Source of the DNA: Patiria pectinifera
Lineage: Eukaryota > Echinodermata > Asteroidea > Valvatida > Asterinidae
Length of the DNA: 64,000 nt
Direction of reading: 5' to 3'
Assembly: GCA_029964075.1 (NCBI GenBank)
Contig: CM057136.1
Location: 62,001 to 126,000, forward strand
The translations under genes were made by a program, and so were the position numbers. Shown here in pieces: positions 24,251 to 33,038 of this stretch (positions within the stretch are counted from its first letter, which is position 1; each line of letters starts with the position of its first letter). The notes beneath the pieces are model-generated. The model ran no database searches. It worked only from the letters and a program-made list of their open reading frames with translations, and had not been told where the DNA came from.

Positions 24251-25420
24251 TGCTGTTATATAGATGGTTGAACCAAGTTCAATAAAAGTTGTATCGACTT
24301 TTTCCTCGCAGACAGTCTCGCAAATTGTAAGAAGTTCAAGTTTCCGTTTGTTGAAGAGTCCAATACTGAAACTTAATTATGACCTTATAATTCCTCCATG
24401 ATTCAGACCGTTTGTAATTTTATGGTAACACTCAACATTTTCATTTCAAACGACACCACGTTTTATTGCATTATTCGGGGAAGAAAAAGTGGCCCACTTT
24501 TTCTTCCCCGAATATAAATTGTTGCCTACAATAATGATTCAATTGCTCAGAATACATGTAGCTGATTACATTACTCCAAACTCGAAACTTTATAAGATGA
24601 TCTTTTGCTCAAATTGGTTTTAGTGGTCAGAAATTGCCTCAGATCCCACCACAGAAATTGCTTTTATAACTGCATGTCTCCTCAACTACATCCCTCATTT
24701 ACATTTAATACCACATTTTGCTGTTATATAGATGATTGAACCAACTTGAATAAAAGTTGAATCGACTTTTTCCTTGCAAACGGTCTAGCAAATTGTAAGA
24801 AGTTCAAGTTTACGTTTGTTGAAGAGTCCAATACTGAAACTTAATTATGACCTTCCTCCATGATTCAGACCGTTTGTAATTGTATGGTAACACTCAACAT
24901 TTCCATTTCAAATGACACCTTTACGTTTTATTGCATTATGATTTATTGTCAAAACTGTACAATCAGCCTTCGCCTGTGTACTACGGTAACATTTTCATTA
25001 CGTTTTCCCACAAATGCAACTGCCTCACAAAATGCCATTTTAACACACAAACGGGAACATTTACAGACAGTTGCCATGGTGCACAATTATCATGTGTAAG
25101 TCGACGGGGGACAGGGGGAACCCCCCCCCCCTCCATTTTAAAGCAGGGGACATTGTTTGGTCCCCCCCACACACTTTTTCTTCCCCGAATAAAAATTGTA
25201 GCCTACTATAATGATTCTATTGCTCAGAATACACGTACCTGATTCAATTACTCCAAACTCAAAACTTTTAAAGATGATCTTTTCCTGAAATTGCTTTTAG
25301 TGGTCAGAAATTGCCTCAGATCACACCACAGAAATTGCTTTTATACAACTGCATGTCTCCTCAACTATATCCCCCATTTACATTTAACTCCCTACATTTT
25401 CATCCCCAACACAATACGCC
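24251..25420. repeat. Two-copy direct repeat next to the foldback
   Basis: About 24251-24717 and 24718-25420 are the same sequence twice (both open TTGCTGTTATATAGATG and contain GAAGAGTCCAATACTGAAAC and AGAAATTGCCTCAGATC). The second copy contains an extra segment of roughly 180 bp. A related sequence occurs inverted at about 51.53-51.63 and 62.88-62.96 kb. Non-coding. Confidence 0.7.
24472..24513. repeat. 41-bp near-perfect palindrome
   Basis: ATTCGGGGAAGAAAAAGTGG and its exact reverse complement are separated by one base. The neighbouring repeat copy at about 25.17 kb has only the right arm. Confidence 0.8.
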
Positions 25421-25476
25421 CTACCCGATCTATGATCGGGTAAATCAGCTTGTCAATTATATGTCAGTTTCTAAAG

Positions 25477-26078
25477 TAAGACCCTTTTACACAGGGCTGC
25501 GACCTTTGTACCAGCTATGAACGACCAAAATGGCAAGGACGCTCAATGGTCGCTTAAACCCACAAAATCCTGTTTCTATGTAACTGCTCCAGCGTTCTTT
25601 GTGCCTCCATTGAACCACCAAAACTGCAATTTTCGGGCATTTTCATGTCGAGCTACGAGCGACCTGTGCGTCCACTTAGCCACTTGCCTGCCTCCCCTGT
25701 GCTTCCCCTGTGCAACCTACGGCAACCAACGCCGAAATGTAGGCACATCGACCACCTCAGTCATCGTTCAATGCACGCAATTGGTCGGCCAAAGGAGGCA
25801 CAAGGGAGGCAGAAGCATATCGCCCAGATTGACGGTAAAATTTGCAACAGAACGGATCTATTACGTGGCGACCATTCGACGACCATTGTGCATCCATCCA
25901 AAGTTTCAAACATTTACGGCGACCATGGAAACCATGGCGATGTCTGAACATCCTGTGTACCACCTTTGAACGACCTAGGCAACCATTCGCCTCTTTTGAG
26001 CCTCCAACGGCGACCTGACTAGTTTTATGGTCGCACAAGGGAGGCCCAAAGTCGCAACCCTGTGTAAAGGGGGTTTAA
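25477..26078. mobile_element. TIR element in intron 1 of SLC16-like copy 2
   Basis: Counterpart of 15445-16048, with the same ACCCTTTTACACAGGG and CCCTGTGTAAAGGGGGT ends. Confidence 0.7.
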
Positions 26079-26469
26079 GAGAATTCCAGAGGCTTACACA
26101 AAATCAAATTTGTTTGACACCTTTTTCAATACTAAGACCGAACCTAAATACTTTATCATCAAGCCTGATGGGTCATTTCGTCAGAACAAAACGCTGTTAA
26201 AGAGAGAGAGGGATTTAAAGTTTGTGTGCCTTGCTGCTTGGATGTTAAAAGAAAACAAATTGGATTTGTACCTGTTATTGTCGCAGCGGACTCGAATTCG
26301 CCCTGAAGACTCAAATACAATATTCTGAAATTGAACATTGGTCCAAGAACAAGGAAATACAGCGTGAATGTTGCCAGTGTGATCACCCAATGCCACCGTC
26401 GGAGACAGGTTTGTAGGATGGCCATTGCTGCTTTCGCGTCAGTCGTCAGATGTTGTCTCTTCGTGGTAT

Positions 26470-27040
26470 AGTATAGGCTGTTATGTACTTTTGCATTTTT
26501 TTGTGCTAAAGAAGGAATTTTTGTCATATTTGGATAGAGTTCACCTTCCTTAGCCAGGAATCCATTGGTAACATTTTTTTCCATCTACCATGTGGCGGCC
26601 ATCTTGGATTTCAAAATGGCCGCCATTTCGAACCTAATGTGTATCATAACTTCGGACCTGATTGTCACATGAAGTCCATTTTGGTGGCAAACCCAATGTT
26701 TTTAATACCAAGGAACCCACATAAATCATTGTTGATGGGATACTCCAAATGGATGGCAGCCATCTTGGATATTGTGGTGGCACATCCCATAAATTTGATA
26801 CCAAGGAATCTACACATTGTTACCCCGATGGAAGGCAGGTTTCTCTGGGAAGAATGTTTCAAACCACTTGGAACAATACTTGGAGTGTTATAACCTCATT
26901 ATGATCAACAGCACGATAATAATGACTGCTGGATATGATTGGACTGACTGTAACCTGACTGTACAGATCAGAAGCAACCCATGCAGACTTGGTTTAAACT
27001 AATGTGTTCAACCGCTTTTTCCCAGGCACCTGATAGCACT
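26470..27040. other. Non-coding stretch with CAAAATGGCCGCC-type repeat
   Basis: Holds GGCGGCCATCTTGGATTTC facing AAAATGGCCGCC at about 26592-26626, a dispersed repeat word, and related CATCTTGGATATTGTGG further on. No gene is supported. Confidence 0.4.
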
Positions 27041-27044
27041 GAAA

Positions 27045-27865
27045 TTGGTGTGAATCAGAGTTGTAAAGAGCCACTAATTTTTGTGATTCGAGTAAAGTCG
27101 AGTCGAGTCAAGTCATTTTAAAGAAGTGAGTTGAGTCCAGTCGAGTCATCAGTTTAAGAAATTTGAGTCGAGTCGGGTTGAGTCAAATATTTACCTCGAG
27201 TCAATTTGAGTTACGAATATTTGAAAACCACATAACAAAGACAAGAGGGAAAGTCATTAGTATCACTAACAGTTAACAAGAAGTGAAACTTCCATCTTAT
27301 CAAGGCTATCTGGTTTGGTTTCGGGTCTTGATTTTATTTCGCTGATACGCTGACATCAAAACCAAATTGCATTATACAAAACTGTTTCTGATTATTTAAA
27401 ATGTCGGTATGTTTCTGTTTAATTTTTAAAAGGAGGGCGTCAATTTAGCCGGCGTTTGAATCCAAGAACTTCATAAGAAACCGCCCAAAGCCAATGATGA
27501 AACAACAAATTGGAAAATGTGTTTAAAATCCGTCTCCTAGGTGGATAGTATTTTGTGCGTTCCATAATGATGATATGATGTGGTATGGGAGTCTGTGGCA
27601 CGTGGACATTACAAGCGGCGCTGTAACTGTATTCGCAAAGCGGCATGAACATAAATGTTGCACTGTACGTCATTGCAATTATTTTTCGCAAACTTTTGCT
27701 TATATTTTTGAGACTCGAGCCTAATTATCCTTCGCATGAGTCGATTCGAGTCCTCTGATGAGGACTCGAGTCGAGTCGATTCATTTGCTCGCCGTGACTC
27801 GAGTCCAGTCATTTACCCTTGGGACTTGAGTCGAGTCGAGTCACCAAAAGGTGTGACTCTGCTTT
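27045..27865. mobile_element. (GAGTC)n-ended repeat element
   Basis: Both ends are arrays of GAGTCGAGTC-type 5-mers (27090-27205 and 27710-27845). The outermost parts, GAATCAGAGTTGTAAAGAG on the left and GGTGTGACTCTGCTTTC on the right, are compatible with short inverted termini. The interior is non-coding. Confidence 0.5.
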
Positions 27866-27994
27866 CATATCTAGCCTAGCCACAACAGGACCAGGGTTGT
27901 CTGGGCATGTGATGCAGTTGATGCAGAGAGCCACTTACGAACAAAAAGAAACCCAGGCATACAAACAACCTGAAGTGGACGTACTAATTTCAAA

Positions 27995-28342
27995 TTGCGC
28001 TTAAACAGAGAAGTTTCTCGATTACTCAATTTACCCAAAGGAAGACTGATACCCAAATTGGTGTATACGGGGTCTAACGACGTTAATCCGTTTAAATTTT
28101 TGTTTATTCGCTGCCCGCAATTAGGTACGAGTGAAAATTTCTTTGATGGTCAACCGTCTGATATCTTAAAAATCGTACCCGTGGCTACGCGCGAACCCGA
28201 GCCTGATAGAGTCGAAGATTTCAAGAAACTTAAAAACGGTATAATCGACAAACTGACATTTTCAATCATAGGTGAAAAAGGAAAGATCATCAACAACAAG
28301 GGTGTGAGGATAATGATAGAGTTGGAGATCTTTTTATTTTAA
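27995..28342 (+). pseudogene. C-terminal fragment of a possible structural (capsid-like) protein
   Basis: 115 codons open at the 5' side without an ATG, stop TAA. The C-terminal pattern FKKLKNGIIDKLTFSI followed by GKIINNKGVRIMIELEI is like the end of long conserved proteins of virus-like elements in which an LxNGxI..LTF strand and an I.N.G....LEI strand close the fold. Only the end is present; what precedes 27995 in other frames shows a stop. Function is not established. Confidence 0.4.
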
Positions 28343-28362
28343 AATCTTTTTATATTAAAAAC

Positions 28363-28527
28363 ATGAGTATAGATAATAAGGCGTTATACACCGATATTTC
28401 TGGAGATGTACTCCGATTAAATAGTAACGAAGAAACAAAAGTAAACAGACTTAAAAAGATTGAAGAGATTCGATCTTTAATCTTGAAAGAGAGAGACCAT
28501 CGAGAGCGCACTTATAAAATAATATAG
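28363..28527 (+). CDS. Small ORF of 54 residues, unknown
   Basis: ATG at 28363, stop TAG at 28525. Begins MSIDNKALYTDISGD and ends in a charged helix (KKIEEIRSLILKERDHRER). It is 20 bp after the preceding stop and 3 bp before the next ATG, which looks like a compact element rather than chance. I do not recognise a family. Confidence 0.4.
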   Translation: MSIDNKALYTDISGDVLRLNSNEETKVNRLKKIEEIRSLILKERDHRERTYKII

Positions 28528-28530
28528 AGA

Positions 28531-29009
28531 ATGATCGACACTATTAATTACGTTGAGCTAGGATTAGAAGGATTGGGGGCTACAGCGGGGGCTGTCAGTA
28601 TTCCGCTCTCTTGGGTGTTATATCAGCCCCCGTTGGATTGGTGCTAGAAGGAACGTTTATAGGCGCTTTTGGTGTAGATATTCTGCTTAGAATCGCGTCT
28701 AAGCGATTATCCGCCAAGCTGAAAAAGCACGACCAGATTAAAATATTAGCAGACTCCAAACTTAACACGATTGAAGAATACGTGTCTCAAGCCATCAACG
28801 ACGGAGATATATCGCACGAAGAGTTCTTATTGATTACGAGAGAGCTCGCAAAATTTAACGAGCTTAGGCAAAAAATTAGAACAAAGACCAGCACAAAGCT
28901 TCAAAAAATTAAAAACGATACAGACTTTCAAAAAGAAGTTAAAAAACGTGTAGACGAACGGCTGGCAAAAGAAAAAAATCTCTTACAAGTTCGAATTCTC
29001 GGTAAATAA
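28531..29009 (+). pseudogene. Conserved hypothetical of virus-like elements, frameshifted
   Basis: ATG at 28531 starts a glycine-rich hydrophobic segment (YVELGLEGLGATAGA) that breaks frame near 28600. One base appears to be missing, and the frame resumes as LGVISAPVGLVLEG and runs to 29009. The second part has a membrane-like stretch followed by KKHDQIKILADSKLNTIEEY and an acidic DGDISHEEFLLI helix, then a coiled-coil-like basic tail. The order hydrophobic N-terminus, KLNTI helix, DG.IS.EEF helix is one I associate with hypothetical proteins of invertebrate virus-like elements; no biochemical role is known to me. Confidence 0.5.
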
Positions 29010-29044
29010 ACATTATGAAGGCGATCCGCCGAGTTATACCTCTA

Positions 29045-29335
29045 TTTGACCTCTTAGGGCGTCACCCTCGGCCCCGCCTTTATTGTAGTTGTCATCGTAT
29101 CTTTTTAGTGCTTTATTAAATTGATTTTGAGTCACTTTAAATAAATCTCTAACTCGTTCTTTGTCTAATCCAACTACATTATAAAACACGATGCTATTAT
29201 CGACCGTTTAGAACATCCGTTTCCCCTCAATTTTTTGTAATTAACGAGCTCGTCATATTTATTGATTGTTTCTTGGACATCTTCTGAGTCTTGGATATGG
29301 AAGTGCCACTTCATCAGATTATTTATTAGCTACTG
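29045..29335 (-). pseudogene. Decayed minus-strand frame facing the ORF cluster
   Basis: Minus-strand codons read HIQDSEDVQETINKYDELVN, then after a frame change near 29190 GLDKERVRDLFKVTQNQF and KALKRYDDNYNKGG. The two pieces are in different frames with a TAG between them. Convergent layout relative to 27995-29009. Family not recognised. Confidence 0.35.
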
Positions 29336-29339
29336 AGTA

Positions 29340-30400
29340 AGTTTTCATAGTGTTTATTACCTTAAAGTTATTTAAGTATTCGTTTGTTCAGTACTCACAA
29401 CAGATGGCCAGAGACGTGTTTTTGTAGTCATCCATTCATTTCAAATGTAATGTTCCTATTGAGGTTAGCAGTATTAATTGATGGCCCATTGAAAATCATC
29501 TATCAGGTGACATGGCTACCATCTGTAAATAAAGCTATTATTATTATTAAAGCAACGCAATATTTCGAGTGCCCGTTTTTATCGTTGCTCAATTACAAAA
29601 TGATTTTCTGTTTTTTCATTTTGATGTTGGTAAAATTAAAAGTTTATGTTTTGTCTGATAGGCAAGTAACGGTTGATTTTCATTGCACAATTTAAAAAGG
29701 AGGGGAAAATCTCATGAAACAGGTTGACATTTAACTACGCTTTTGACATTTGCCTTTGTTAAATATATAAGAACACAATGTGGCTACTTTTCGGTACAAA
29801 TTAGTATTCTTGGCTGAAAATAAATTACCTTCAACACAGTCGCCAATTTGGCCCAAAATAAGACACAGAGGCAAACTCATGTGTAACTTTTCAAAGGAAT
29901 ATGAAATGTCACATTGTCAAAAATCGTAGTTAAAAATGTCAACCTGTTGTTAAGAACTTCAACGCATAGCTGAAGTCAGGTGGGGGTGTTGGCGATATTT
30001 TTCCGTCCAGCATTCACCAGCTGCCCTTTGCGCGTGGCCCTATTCATTTTAAGTTCTATATCTATGATTCTGACCATTCAGAGAACGCCTTCTAACTGGT
30101 ATTGCGCGACCCCGCTGTATCACAAACTAGTGGCAGCCACGTTGACCAATCAAAAGTTTTATAGTCCACATTTTCTTTCTAAAGTCGACTCCGATGTGCT
30201 GGAACTCGGGGTCGCATAAAATGTGCATGCAAGGATAAACCAGATGTACCAGATGTTCCCAGTGCGGCTCTGCACACGTGAATGTACAGGGCTACAAGAG
30301 GAAAGAAGAGTAGGTACGCAGACAACATCACCACTCTTCTAATTATATCTTATCAGTTGCGTCTTTGCTGTCTATAGTTTGATTGACATATTTCTTTTGG
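29340..30400. other. Non-coding stretch
   Basis: I see no exon, element end or RNA gene. CCAAT-like GACCAATCA at about 30146 lies upstream of the decayed first exon at 30670 and may be part of a duplicated promoter region, but this is weak. Confidence 0.35.
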
Positions 30401-30405
30401 GGTGC

Positions 30406-30526
30406 ATACCTATGTTCTCTATACCTATGTTCCCCAATACCTGCATTCCCAAAACCTTCCCCCAAAAAACCTTACCCTGACGCTAGCCCTAGGGATTTTG
30501 GGGAACATAGGTATTGGGGAACATTG
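30406..30526. mobile_element. Short foldback with GTTCCCCAATACC arms, copy 1
   Basis: The left arm TATGTTCCCCAATACC and the right arm GGTATTGGGGAACAT are inverted. The centre has CCCTAGGG-type degenerate telomere-like sequence. The better-preserved second copy is at 52972-53092. Confidence 0.7.
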
Positions 30527-30669
30527 GGTAGACCAGCTTCTCTTGAACACTCCTGTTTAATGCCCAACCCTATTGGTACGCACGTAGAAAGAAGGTTGAC
30601 CCCTATGCCATAGGACAACCTGACAATCGATGGGCTGGCCGGTATCAGCTATTTTCGCGTTGGATTGCT

Positions 30670-30775
30670 CGTAAGAAGCAAGCAAGGGCATACGCGAGGA
30701 ATATATTTATGTTTGATGACTTTTGCATGTTGTGTTTCCCTCGTCCTGCCTGCAAATTAAGGTATATAAAGATTA
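30670..30775 (+). pseudogene. Decayed copy of the signal-peptide exon of discoidin gene 2
   Basis: Aligns with 32935-33045 (GAGGAATATATTTATGTTTG against GAGGAATGTATTTATTTTGG; TGTTTCCCTCGTCCTGCCTG against TGTTTCCCTCGCCCTGTTTG). The start ATG has become AGC/AAGG. A donor-like AAGGTATA remains. Similarity continues for about 170 bp into the following intron. Confidence 0.75.
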
Positions 30776-31081
30776 AACGACAAATATTTGTAATGGCATA
30801 AAATAGACATTATTTTTTAACCGTAAACAACAACTTGTGTCACGCCAAATTCTCGAGACCAGATATTAATTTTATCTGTGTTTTACTTAAAACTTAATGG
30901 ATTTTATGATTTCATTCTTGTTTACGAATAATAAATGGAAGAAGATTGAATATTTTTATCGAGAAAATATAGTTTTTCACCTGGCTATTTAAAAACGTTT
31001 TTGTTTCCAATTCCAAAAAAAAATAAAAAAATTACATACCAGACTAATTTACTAAACATACGTTTTTAATTGATTGATATA

Positions 31082-31516
31082 CAGCCTGTCTCAAAAAATA
31101 ATGGTACAATCGAAAACGATTTTTTTTTAAATATTAAATCTCAAAAGAAGTAAATCTTTTTAAGCATCACCTTAAAAAAAGGCCAGGCTTTCCAATACTT
31201 TTTGTTTCATTTCATTTGCTTTTGTCAATCCAGAGATAACTCCAGTTTACTGCGGAACACAAAAATCGAGTTTGTGCCACAGTACTCGAAACAACTCTGC
31301 CCATGCATAAAAGTGGCACAAAATCGATTTTGGTGTATCGCACTAAATTGATTATATCTCTGAATTGACAAAAGCAAATAAGATCAGACAACAACACTAT
31401 TGGAAAGCCCAGTCTTTGTTCTTTAATATTATGCCAAGTAAGAATGACTTATTTTGAAATTTCATATTTAACCATTTTTTTTTCTGATTGTATCGTTTTT
31501 TTTTGGAGACAGGCTG
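31082..31516. mobile_element. Foldback MITE with CAGCCTGTCTC termini
   Basis: Starts CAGCCTGTCTCAAAA and ends TTTGGAGACAGGCTG. A second, internal inverted pair (TTTTGTCAATCCAGAGATA facing TATCTCTGAATTGACAAAAG, and TTTGTGCCAC facing GTGGCACAAA) makes almost the whole element self-complementary. Such termini are seen on Tc1/mariner-like MITEs. No transposase. Confidence 0.7.
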
Positions 31517-32953
31517 AAGACGATTAAGATCTTTGTATGTTGCCATTCGGCAACAGCCTCATTGACCAATATTCTTGACCAATTGCTTAAATAGGTTGAC
31601 CAAAAGTAACTAGTGACTAAATTAATAAGTCTTAATATAAAACATCTCGAAAGTAACTTAAAATCGCTACGAAAATGGGGAAAACATAAGCCAGAAAACT
31701 TTTTCACCCTGTGGTTTGAGGCATACTTTCAAATTTTAAAATCAGATGAAAGATCTCTATAAAAAAAATTAGTTATGAAGAAGAAGAAATTGTAAAGAAG
31801 CAGAATTTATTGATAGAGTGTCGGGTTATTTTACGTCATTGTCGTCAAATTATTCCTATAACACTCTTTTGAGTTGTTGTTTGATCATGTTTGTAGGCTC
31901 TTGTTGTTTTGTTGGAGCTAATGAAGGCTAGCCGATGAACGAGGAGTAAACTACACTATGATAAAAAAAACCCTAATGATTGAATAATTCAATTTGTGTT
32001 AAAACAAACGTTACACTAATTTCTATTAAAAAATGACTGTAATACATAACAAAATAATATCACATATTAGGAACTTCAGGAATTGCAGAACTACTCTTAT
32101 CATAAAAGGGTGCCTTCGGCACTTTGCACTCTACTTATTTCAAGATCATTTTTGTGGTGTGAAAGAACGGAAATGGTTAACTATAAAAAACATGAATGGT
32201 GAGAAGAAAACGCAAAAAATAAGTTATTCAGGGAAGTGTTGCTTCTGCAAAGAACCGAGGTAAGGCTTCATCAAAAGAGTATCACCATTTGAATCATTCT
32301 ATGTGGAAAGAAGAGTCGTTATTTTTTTCTGGCGCCAGACATCAGCCTATCGTGTTTATCACATTTCAAAACTGATTACTTCTGTCCCTTAGGCGCCTCG
32401 AGGACAGAATTCAATTCATTTTTTTCAAAGCTACCGACACACCTGACAAGAAATAAAAGAGTAATAAAGCAATTTAATTTTATAGACCGCACGGTGGTTG
32501 GGTTCAATATTAAGCAACACGTGACTAATTGCCTTTTTTGTTGTTTCTCAGTGATGACAAGGTAATTCGAACAAAAGACCAACTGACCGATGCAAAAGGA
32601 AACAGAGCAAAAACTCAGCGTAATTAAATAAAAATTATGTAAGGACAGGTTGTATTGTTACGAGGACAAAGAAGTTTCAATGAACCGTTCAACTGGTAGA
32701 GACAGTTTCAGTGGTATTGACGGAATTTCAACGAGTGAAACTATACATGGTAGTCAATTTCGCTGCAGCTCGCGTAAAGTAAACAAAATGTCAAGTCAAA
32801 AGGAAAACGTTCCATGAAAACCGCCTCATTGGTTTCCAGAGATGGCAAACTAAGGAAAAGAAAGCGGCAGTTCGAGCGGCATTAACGTCATTTCAATGAG
32901 TGTCGCCAAGTGAACTGGTAGCCATTTTCGCGTCAGCTCGCTTGTTCGAAGCA

Positions 32954-33038
32954 ATGAAAGGACTTACGGGAGGAATGTATTTATTTTGGATGATTTTCAC
33001 ATGTGTTTCCCTCGCCCTGTTTGCAAAGGAAACTAAAG
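32954..33038 (+). CDS. Discoidin gene 2, signal-peptide exon
   Basis: 28 codons plus one base, donor AAAG|GTAAGG. Hydrophobic core FWMIFTCVSLALF after a short polar start. A decayed duplicate lies at 30670-30775. Confidence 0.7.

Larger units (their letters stand above)
20631..26425 (-). pseudogene. SLC16-like (monocarboxylate transporter family) gene, copy 2
   Basis: Same six-exon layout as copy 1: 26272-26425 (ATG), 22777-23073, 22064-22500, 21611-21836, 21101-21249 and 20631-20845 (stop). Exon 3 is intact here (437 bp, phase 1 in, 0 out) and reads through the acidic/arginine-rich loop into helix 7 (WSVANFLTLLGWTFFDINF). Two lesions are visible. The second codon of exon 2 is TGA at 23069-23071 where copy 1 has TGG. 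Exon 5 has two extra bases (GG at about 21176) that turn EKYGPSTVM into a shifted frame with a stop soon after. The C-terminus runs four codons further than copy 1 (VTMKAEH). If the lesions are real, no complete transporter is made from this copy. Confidence 0.78.
17276..26468. repeat. Tandem segmental duplication, unit 2
   Basis: Direct repeat of 7705-16440. It differs by private insertions: a hAT-type element at 18146-18532 and a block of about 2.2 kb at 23252-25450 in intron 1 of the transporter gene. It lacks the unit-1 MITE (9984-10316), the exon 3 insert, the segment equivalent to 8240-9730, and about 230 bp equivalent to 12857-13087. Confidence 0.85.
27900..29335. mobile_element. Remnant of a virus-like / Polinton-like element
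   Basis: A compact, intron-less block: three + strand frames in a row (27995-28342, 28363-28527, 28531-29009) separated by 20 bp or less, facing a decayed minus-strand frame at about 29045-29330. Lysine/glutamate/isoleucine-rich coding with tight packing is unlike the surrounding spliced genes. The proteins resemble small conserved proteins that I associate with Maverick/Polinton- or adintovirus-like elements of aquatic invertebrates; that link is from memory of the families and cannot be tested here. No polymerase, integrase or terminal repeat is seen. Confidence 0.5.

Noticed and set aside
23188-24271. Multiple open frames in the CpG-rich stretch
   Set aside because: High G+C lowers stop frequency; frames on both strands follow the inverted repeat rather than a protein.
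28531-29009. Prokaryotic-style operon or bacterial contamination
   Set aside because: The block is embedded in animal repeats without a sharp assembly break, and its proteins look like invertebrate virus-like element proteins rather than bacterial ones.
32171-32262. Possible zinc-finger exon (SGKCCFCKEPR before GTAAGG)
   Set aside because: A single CXXC word with a donor is too little evidence for an exon.
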